DNA of 64,000 nt from Pirellulales bacterium (GTDB lineage: Bacteria > Planctomycetota > Planctomycetia > Pirellulales > JACPPG01). The stretch is from NCBI GenBank assembly GCA_036499395.1, contig DASYDW010000062.1:78600-142599 (forward strand), read 5' to 3'. Under the pieces are notes generated by a model. It did not search any database, was not told where the DNA came from, and saw only the letters and a list, made by a program, of their open reading frames with translations. A program made the translations under genes and the position numbers. Shown here piece by piece: positions 58,800-64,000 of the stretch; the stretch's first letter is position 1, and each line of letters starts with the position of its first letter.

Positions 58800-59804
58800 T
58801 CAATTGCCAGTCGGCTTCACCAGGACGCGCCCGGCGACCTGGCCGGCCAGGATCTGCTCGACCTTCGCACCTAATTCGCCGAAGCCGATTTCGCTGGCCA
58901 AGCGCGGCAGGCAGGCCGGCTTCCAATCCGTCGCCAGATGTTGCCACAGCCGACGGCGCGTTGCCATCGGACACTCGGCCGAATCGATACCGACCAAGTT
59001 GACGCCTCGTAATATAAATGGCAACACGGTCAGCTTGAGAGCCGTTCCGCCGACTAGTCCACATGCAGCGACGCAGCCGGCCCGATCGAGCGAGCGTACG
59101 ACGGTCGACAGCGTATCTCCGCCGACCGTGTCAACCGCGCCGGCCCAGCGCGTGGGCAACAGCGGCTTGTCGCTCGTGTCGTGCAATTCCTCGCGTGAAA
59201 TGATTTCGGCGGCGCCCGCCATTTTCAGCAGGTCGTGGCTGGCCGGCTTACCGCTCGAGGCGACGACGTGGTAACCCATCTTGGCCAACAGCGCCACCGA
59301 GATGATGCCGACGCCGCCACTGCTGCCCGTAACGACGATCGGACCTTTTCCCGGCTCGATGCCATGATGGACAATCGCCGCCACACTTTGCGCGGCTGTA
59401 AAGCCGGCGGTGCCGTAGATCATGCTCTCGCGCAGCGTCAGTCCGGCAGGGAGGGGTACGACCCAGCCGGCCGGCACGCGCACGTACTCAGAGAAGCCGC
59501 CCCAGGTGTTTTGCCCCAGGTCGTATCCGGTGACGAGCACCTCGTCCCCTGCGCGAAACTCGGGGGACCGGCTGTCGACCACCGAACCGGCCGCGTCGAT
59601 GCCGGGAATATGTGGGTATTTTCGGGTCACGCCTGGCCGGCCCGCGGCGGACAGCCCATCCTTGAAATTCAACGACGAATAGGCCACGCGAATCAGTACG
59701 TCGCCCGGGGGGAGCTCATCAATGGCTTTGTGCGTCACCGTGGCATGGGCTTTGCCTGCCTCGTCCTTGGTGACGAAATAGCAACGGAACCGATCGGGCG
59801 TCAT
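58800..59804 (-). CDS. YhdH/AcuI-type NADPH quinone/acryloyl reductase
   Basis: A 334-residue medium-chain reductase without zinc motifs. Family marks: RVAYSSLNFKDGLSAAG, VTGYDLGQNTWGGFSEYVR, the cofactor loop VVTGSSGGVGIISVALL, and GGTALKLTVLPFILRGVNL followed by GIDS. YhdH/AcuI enzymes reduce acryloyl-CoA or quinones with NADPH; the physiological substrate here is unknown. The ATG has CGGAG 7 bases upstream. Followed downstream by archease. Confidence 0.9.
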   Translation of the reverse strand: MTPDRFRCYFVTKDEAGKAHATVTHKAIDELPPGDVLIRVAYSSLNFKDGLSAAGRPGVTRKYPHIPGIDAAGSVVDSRSPEFRAGDEVLVTGYDLGQNTWGGFSEYVRVPAGWVVPLPAGLTLRESMIYGTAGFTAAQSVAAIVHHGIEPGKGPIVVTGSSGGVGIISVALLAKMGYHVVASSGKPASHDLLKMAGAAEIISREELHDTSDKPLLPTRWAGAVDTVGGDTLSTVVRSLDRAGCVAACGLVGGTALKLTVLPFILRGVNLVGIDSAECPMATRRRLWQHLATDWKPACLPRLASEIGFGELGAKVEQILAGQVAGRVLVKPTGN

Positions 59805-60015
59805 GGTGATCTCCGCAGAGCGATAAGATGTGTCGAAGCGATGTGTCCACCGCTCAAGGTAGAAGCTGTTACGCGTCGATGCAAACTGACAGCCCGGTTA
59901 CAGCCGGGGTTTCGTTGACACCCCCCCAGGGGGCCCTATAATTTCCTCGCGGAACGGATCCAGAAACATTTGACGGCGGCATCTAGGCCGCGTGACGATC
60001 TACGGAGAAAAAATC

Positions 60016-60345
60016 ATGGCCGGCAATGTCACGGAATTCAACGACGCGAATTTTCAGAACGAAGTCATCGATAGCTCCGATCCGGTGCTTGTCGATTTTT
60101 GGGCTCCCTGGTGCGGCCCTTGCCGCATGATCGCTCCGTTGGTCGAGGAATTGGCAACGGAATACAAGGGATCGGTCAAGATCGGCAAAATCAACATCGA
60201 CGACAGCCCCAGCGCCGCTACGCAGTATGGCGTCAGCAGCATCCCCACTTTGATCATTTTCAAAGGGGGAGAAGTGGTTGATCGTTTCGTCGGCGTGCAG
60301 CCGAAGAGCCGTTTGCAAGCAGCGCTCGAAGAAGCACGCGGCTGA
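60016..60345 (+). CDS. trxA: thioredoxin TrxA
   Basis: A 109-residue thioredoxin with WCGPC (Cys33, Cys36), VDFWAPWCGPCRMIAP, SIPTLIIFKGGEVVDRFVG and cis-Pro in SIPT. It is the general cytoplasmic disulfide reductase. ACGGAG lies 8 bases before ATG 60016. Single gene, followed by a strong terminator. Confidence 0.95.
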   Translation: MAGNVTEFNDANFQNEVIDSSDPVLVDFWAPWCGPCRMIAPLVEELATEYKGSVKIGKINIDDSPSAATQYGVSSIPTLIIFKGGEVVDRFVGVQPKSRLQAALEEARG

Positions 60346-60376
60346 TCACGCGACGCTATCGCAAAAAGTGAAATAG

Positions 60377-60427
60377 AGCGCCGGTTCGCCGCGGAAACAA
60401 CACGCGGTGGACCGGCGCTGTTTTTTT
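60377..60427 (+). terminator. Rho-independent terminator after trxA
   Basis: A 17-bp stem (60377-60393 with 60403-60419, two G-T wobbles), a 9-base loop and seven T residues. It begins 31 bases after the trxA stop. Confidence 0.93.
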
Positions 60428-60588
60428 GCTGGCAGTGCTAGGCACGCAATCGGGGCGCGAACGCCACTGATTCGGCTGGATATCGACATCGCATCCGGCC
60501 GATCATCTGAAGGTGGCGAACTCTCGCTGCCGGCGCGGTGCATGCATTGACCGTGCCGCGCCTTTAGGCCCCCAATCTCGGCGGCCGC

Positions 60589-62118
60589 ATGTCAGAATCG
60601 ATCCAGACTCGCGCGACCACTCCGGAGCCGAAAAACGCTCTCGCGGCCATGCCTGCCGGAGCGCGTATCGATGCTGCGCACGTGCTGGGATCGGGCTCGG
60701 CAGCCCCCGCTGACCAAACGGCGCCCGTTGCCGCCGACACTCCGCCGACAGAAGTGGTCGTCCCGAGCGCTCCTGCCCTGGAATTGCTGTCGCAGATGCG
60801 CACGCAAGGGCGGCAGCTTGCGCAACTGTTGCACCAGCGTCAACAGGACCTCGATCGACGCGAATCGCAGCAGCATGCCCACGCCGCGGAACTCGAAATT
60901 CAACGCCGCGCGGCCGAGGTCTGGCTTTCGGCCCGACATCATGAGTTGGCCGAGCGCGAGGAGCAGCTCGCGGCGCGCGAACGAGAAGCCGCTGACGCCA
61001 CGTCGCGTGTGTCGGCGGCCGAGTCGTATCTGGACGCGGCCCGTCGCGAGTTTGAAACCGACCTGAAACGGCGAGAAAACGAGCTGGTCCGCGACCGCCA
61101 GGAATTGGAACGCAAGCGCGAGCGTCTGGAATGTCAGGCCACGGCTCAGCGGGCCGCGCAGCATGATTTCGAAGAACGTCGCCAGCGCGAGCACGATTTT
61201 CTGGTGAGAAGTCGGCAGCAAACCGAACAGCAGCGCGCGACCAGCGCCGACGTCGCGCGCCAGGCGCTTGTTGCTTTAGAGAAGCGTCGCGTGGCCATCG
61301 AGCACGAGGCCGTGACCGTCGAGCGACGTCGGGCCGAACTAGCCGAGATCGCCCGCCGCCCCAGCCCCGAACAGATTCGCATGGCCAGGGCGAGTGCCGA
61401 ACTTTCCGAACGTCTCGCCGCGCGCGAGGAGCAACTCACGCAGGCCGAGCAATTGCAAACGCTCGCCGAGGCCGAACTGCTCGCCATTCGCAGCGACCTC
61501 GACGCCGAGCGTGAGCAGTTGGCGCAAGATGCGCGTACCGAGCGGCGCCGCCAGGTCGAGCACGAGCGGCAGGCGTCTGCCGAAGTTGCCGAGCAACGCG
61601 AAGGTCTGCGACGCCAGCGACTGCAACTGGACGAACGGCAAGTGACCTTGGAGCGCATGCGCGCCGAACTCAGCGAACTGCACCAGTCCGCGCTGGAATC
61701 ACGGCTCGTGGCCGAGGAGACGCTGGTTCTCTTGGCCGGCGTCGCGGCCTCGGCCGATGTGGGACGGTCGCTCGCCGAAACTCGCGCACGGTTGGCCGAT
61801 CATTGGCGGCTGGCCGTCGGGCGAGTAGCTGACGAGAAGGACTCGCTCGCGCGGATGAGCGCGGAGGTCGATTTGCAAGCCAAGAAGCTCGCCGCACAGC
61901 GTGACGAAATGTCAGGCTGGGTCGAACGCCGTCAGGCGGAATTCGACCGCCAGTCCGCGGTGCTAGCCGAGCGGGAAGAAGAACTTCGCCAGCTCGAGCG
62001 CGTTCATCGCAACCAGCGCGAGGAATGGGATCGGCACCGGCTGGCCTTCGAGCAGCAGTTACGCCAGGCGATGAAGCGATTGCGCGACGAGAACCAGATC
62101 AACCGTGCCTCGGCCTGA
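60589..62118 (+). CDS. long coiled-coil protein
   Basis: A 509-residue protein without signal or TM. Residues 1-65 are Ala/Pro-rich. From about 66 to 500 it is an almost unbroken Gln/Glu/Arg/Ala-rich heptad coil (REEQLAAREREAADATSR, EREQLAQDARTERRRQ). No other domain is visible. It could be a cytoskeletal or scaffold protein; the neighbours give no clue. A likely homologue-rich family only by coil composition, so true relatives are hard to tell. Followed by a convergent gene. Confidence 0.8.
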   Translation: MSESIQTRATTPEPKNALAAMPAGARIDAAHVLGSGSAAPADQTAPVAADTPPTEVVVPSAPALELLSQMRTQGRQLAQLLHQRQQDLDRRESQQHAHAAELEIQRRAAEVWLSARHHELAEREEQLAAREREAADATSRVSAAESYLDAARREFETDLKRRENELVRDRQELERKRERLECQATAQRAAQHDFEERRQREHDFLVRSRQQTEQQRATSADVARQALVALEKRRVAIEHEAVTVERRRAELAEIARRPSPEQIRMARASAELSERLAAREEQLTQAEQLQTLAEAELLAIRSDLDAEREQLAQDARTERRRQVEHERQASAEVAEQREGLRRQRLQLDERQVTLERMRAELSELHQSALESRLVAEETLVLLAGVAASADVGRSLAETRARLADHWRLAVGRVADEKDSLARMSAEVDLQAKKLAAQRDEMSGWVERRQAEFDRQSAVLAEREEELRQLERVHRNQREEWDRHRLAFEQQLRQAMKRLRDENQINRASA

Positions 62119-62186
62119 TCCGCCGTCCGAGGTTCGCCCTCTCCGCGCGCGAAGTAAGAATAAAAGCGAAGGGAGAGATGTGCGCT

Positions 62187-63134
62187 CTAGCGGGCTCGCG
62201 TCTTCCGGCGCGTCGTTCCCTTATCCGCGGCAACCTTGTCAGCGGTGTCGCTATCCGACGGCAGGCTGGCTTGCTTGTCTTCGGCAAAGCCTCCTTCACT
62301 AGTGGCGGTCTCGCCAGGGCTCTTGGAGGGTTCGGCCGGCGCCTCGGCAGCCAGCTTCGTCGATTCCGTGGCGATCGACATGGCTGAGCGCAACTGGTCT
62401 TCGGTGAAGTACGGATCGCTCGGGCCAACAGCATTCTCGATACGCTTCGCGGCCAGCGTGTCCCAACTCATGCCATTGTTCAAATTCCAGGCCGCGGCTT
62501 GAGCGGCGCGCTGGTCAATCTTGCCGTTTCCCAACAGCGCACATAGCTCACGTACGCCCGCCTTTGCTTTGGCGTCTTGAATTGGCATCACGCGATAGGG
62601 GATCGCCGGGCGCGGCTCAGCCTTGCCATGTTCGAGACAGACGCAGGGGACTTTGAATTTGCCAACCTTCTCGGCCGGCACGTTCATCATGCCGCCCCCC
62701 ATCATGCCGCCGCCCATACCACCACCCATGCCGCCTCCCATTCCTCCGCCCATGCCGCCCCCCATCATCTGACCGCCTGCACCGCCCGGGCGTGCGCCAC
62801 CACCACCCAAGCCACCACCGCCCATTTGTGCGAGCACGGGCGCCGCGGCAAACGCGGCCGGCAGTTTCACGTTGAGAGGATTCTTGGTCTTATTCGTGAT
62901 CACCACGTTGGCTTGCGTGGAATCCTTCGGAATGAACTTCACGTCGATCTGGTCGGCCTTCATCGCGTCGAACATGTCGACCGAGGGATCATCGGGGTTG
63001 AACTTGCCAAAGCCGGCCTTCGTCTTCTCGGCGGCGACCGATGCATTCGTGCAGGCCACGGCGATCGACATCGCCAGGACCAAAAAAGCGGTCGCACGCA
63101 CGCAGCGGGAAGCGAACTTCGTAGTGGCGGACAT
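62187..63134 (-). CDS. secreted Gly/Met-rich protein
   Basis: A 315-residue exported protein: a signal-like N-terminus (SRCVRATAFLVLAMSIAVACTNASVAA), then a small beta domain (about 35-100: VKFIPKDSTQANVVITNKTKNPLNVKLP). Gly/Met repeats (GGGMGGGM..., about 103-150) follow, then a helical C-terminal part (RPAIPYRVMPIQDAK, NLNNGMSWDTLA) and a charged tail. GAAGGG is 7-8 bases before ATG 63134. Related proteins appear in planctomycetes but function is unknown. The sequence near residue 160 has two Cys in VPCVCLEHG, possibly metal or disulfide. Confidence 0.75.
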   Translation of the reverse strand: MSATTKFASRCVRATAFLVLAMSIAVACTNASVAAEKTKAGFGKFNPDDPSVDMFDAMKADQIDVKFIPKDSTQANVVITNKTKNPLNVKLPAAFAAAPVLAQMGGGGLGGGGARPGGAGGQMMGGGMGGGMGGGMGGGMGGGMMGGGMMNVPAEKVGKFKVPCVCLEHGKAEPRPAIPYRVMPIQDAKAKAGVRELCALLGNGKIDQRAAQAAAWNLNNGMSWDTLAAKRIENAVGPSDPYFTEDQLRSAMSIATESTKLAAEAPAEPSKSPGETATSEGGFAEDKQASLPSDSDTADKVAADKGTTRRKTRAR

Positions 63135-63406
63135 GACAACACCCTTCTCGACTAATTCTCGTTCCGTTCCGGAGGACGACGTCACCTGGGGGCCGGCCTC
63201 GGACGTCGCCGGGCCAGCCCGTGGGCCTTCAACTTATTGAGACTAATCCCCCAGGCCCCAAAAGCCAAGCAAAATACGCCCTATCCCGGGCGAAAACGTC
63301 GCCGCGGCGGGCCATTTTGGGTCGATACGGCGATGTCAAGAGCCGCGCGGCGGCGCCCGGCCATAAATTGGCATTCTTCCGGCATTCGCCGGTCACGACC
63401 GCCGAC

Positions 63407-63820
63407 TTAAGGGCGGCGTAGTCGAATATTGCCTGCCTCGGGGGTTGGAAGGTCGTGCCAAGCGGTAATGCTTGCCTCGGGAAACAGATTGCACATCGTG
63501 GAAATTTCGGCCTGCGAGAACGCGTCACTATCCACGTAGATGCTTTCAATTGGCTCCGCGCCGAGATGACCCCAAAAAACAGGTAGCCGCTTTGTTCCTT
63601 CTTGAATTTCCGTCCATTCACAGTTCGGTCGATAATGCATGTTGCCCTCCCAATCAGGAGGCAATTCAATTTCGCCATGCTCCGCGATGCGCTTGAGCAT
63701 GGGGCCGCGATCGCGAACGGTGTACCACTCGCTGACTAGCAATACAGCGAACAGCGCTATCGTTATTGATACGATAAACGTCGTCGCAAGTAAGAAACGA
63801 AACCAGTGGCGGTTGCGCAT
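63407..63820 (-). CDS. small single-pass membrane protein, unknown function
   Basis: A 137-residue protein. One N-terminal TM (about 9-31: FLLATTFIVSITIALFAVLLV), then a soluble extracytoplasmic part with DWEGNMHYRPNCEWTEIQ and VFWGHLGAEPIESIYVDSDAF, resembling a short planctomycete leucine-rich-like or F-box-like edge but without clear repeats. ATG 63820 has AAGGA 11 bases away; GTG 63850 is possible. It starts about 43 bases from the probable IS end at 63864, so its promoter may have been displaced. Confidence 0.6.
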   Translation of the reverse strand: MRNRHWFRFLLATTFIVSITIALFAVLLVSEWYTVRDRGPMLKRIAEHGEIELPPDWEGNMHYRPNCEWTEIQEGTKRLPVFWGHLGAEPIESIYVDSDAFSQAEISTMCNLFPEASITAWHDLPTPEAGNIRLRRP

Positions 63821-63863
63821 GCGTACCGCAGTCCTTGGTTTGGTCGGCACTATGTTTGCCTAA

Positions 63864-64000
63864 GAGCCTATCCGAGTACCGAACCGTTTGGCTGCAAGCA
63901 TCCGTAGTGCAGGTTGAGGAGACCATTCTCGATTTGCACGGAGGTGCCTGTGGGCGATCAATCGACGTCAAAGTTTCACCACATCCCCGACGCGCTGTGG
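63864..64000 (+). mobile_element. left end of a probable IS5-like insertion sequence (cut by window)
   Basis: GAGCCTATCCGAGTACC (63864) looks like an IS5-type terminal inverted repeat, preceded by CTAA (63860-63863), a YTAR-type target. About 85 bases inside lies a ribosome site and start of a transposase-like frame. The right end is outside the window, so both the inverted repeat and the target duplication are unproven. Confidence 0.5.
63950..64000 (+). CDS. start of a transposase-like gene (cut at window end)
   Basis: GGAGG (63940-63944) precedes GTG 63950, followed by 17 codons (VGDQSTSKFHHIPDALW) to the window end. The FxxIxDALW opening is common to IS5-family DDE transposases, which continue with E-x-I-x-PLLP. 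Only the beginning is seen, so the call rests on the N-terminus and the context. Confidence 0.5.
   Translation, partial: MGDQSTSKFHHIPDALW

Noticed and set aside
61146..61658. Ser/Arg-rich minus-strand frame in the coiled-coil gene
   Set aside because: Complement of Gln/Arg/Glu codons; classic shadow.

Overview
The window is GC-rich bacterial chromosome from a planctomycete, probably of the Pirellulales/Pirellula-like group. Three features support this: a DUF1559 pseudopilin-like protein (843-2021), two PEP-CTERM proteins, one with dockerin-type repeats (2280-3590, 4175-5332), and a Ser/Thr kinase with a short N-terminal module and a C-terminal membrane anchor (23936-25819). A Tat-exported Gfo/Idh/MocA oxidoreductase and a LolA-like protein coupled to an ECF sigma factor fit the same picture. 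The genus cannot be set from the sequence alone.

Layout. 1-5400: cell-surface genes ending in a strong terminator. 5526-15300: a complete phosphate regulon, phoB-phoR-pstS-pstC-pstA-pstB-phoU. Matching two-unit 11-bp direct repeats, read here as Pho boxes, stand before phoB and before pstS; PstC and PstA are the enlarged forms. 15604-23271: a PQQ-propeller protein, an alpha/beta hydrolase, an SGNH hydrolase and a MacAB-like exporter (adaptor, ATPase, two permeases). 23936-30614: the kinase, the Gfo/Idh enzyme and the arginine operon argB-argD-argF on the minus strand. 30832-41837: an information-processing run, glmU-like, prs, rplY(ctc), pth, rpsF, ssb, rplI, dnaB, then bamA with a very large low-complexity insert. 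42005-48665: apt, a highly acidic small protein, a thioredoxin/TPR protein, a LolA-like/anti-sigma-like gene overlapping a frameshifted ECF sigma factor, rsmG and a Rossmann-fold protein. 49004-59804: ispE, a SpoVG with a zinc-ribbon insert, tyrA-purL-purQ, zwf, archease and a YhdH-type oxidoreductase. 60016-64000: thioredoxin with a clear terminator, a long coiled-coil protein, a Gly/Met-rich secreted protein, a small membrane protein and the first bases of a probable IS5-like insertion sequence.

How parts work together. PhoR/PhoB would sense low phosphate and drive both their own operon and pst through the shared boxes; PstSCAB imports phosphate and PhoU feeds back on PhoR. glmU-prs-ctc-pth and ispE-spoVG together reproduce the Bacillus ispE...spoVG-glmU-prs-ctc-pth neighbourhood, split into two blocks about 14.7 kb apart. 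Several convergent gene ends (bamA/apt, acidic protein/Trx-TPR, rsmG/Rossmann, spoVG/purQ) carry palindromic elements, including one about 210 bp long with nested inverted repeats. No rRNA, tRNA or CRISPR was seen.

Most unusual points: the zinc-ribbon SpoVG, PurL with two PurS-like modules in front of it, BamA with a linker of about 320 residues, a 17-bp duplication of the pstB ribosome-binding and start region, the broken ECF sigma factor, and the shared palindrome families. No clearly new multi-gene system (for example a defence island) was recognised.
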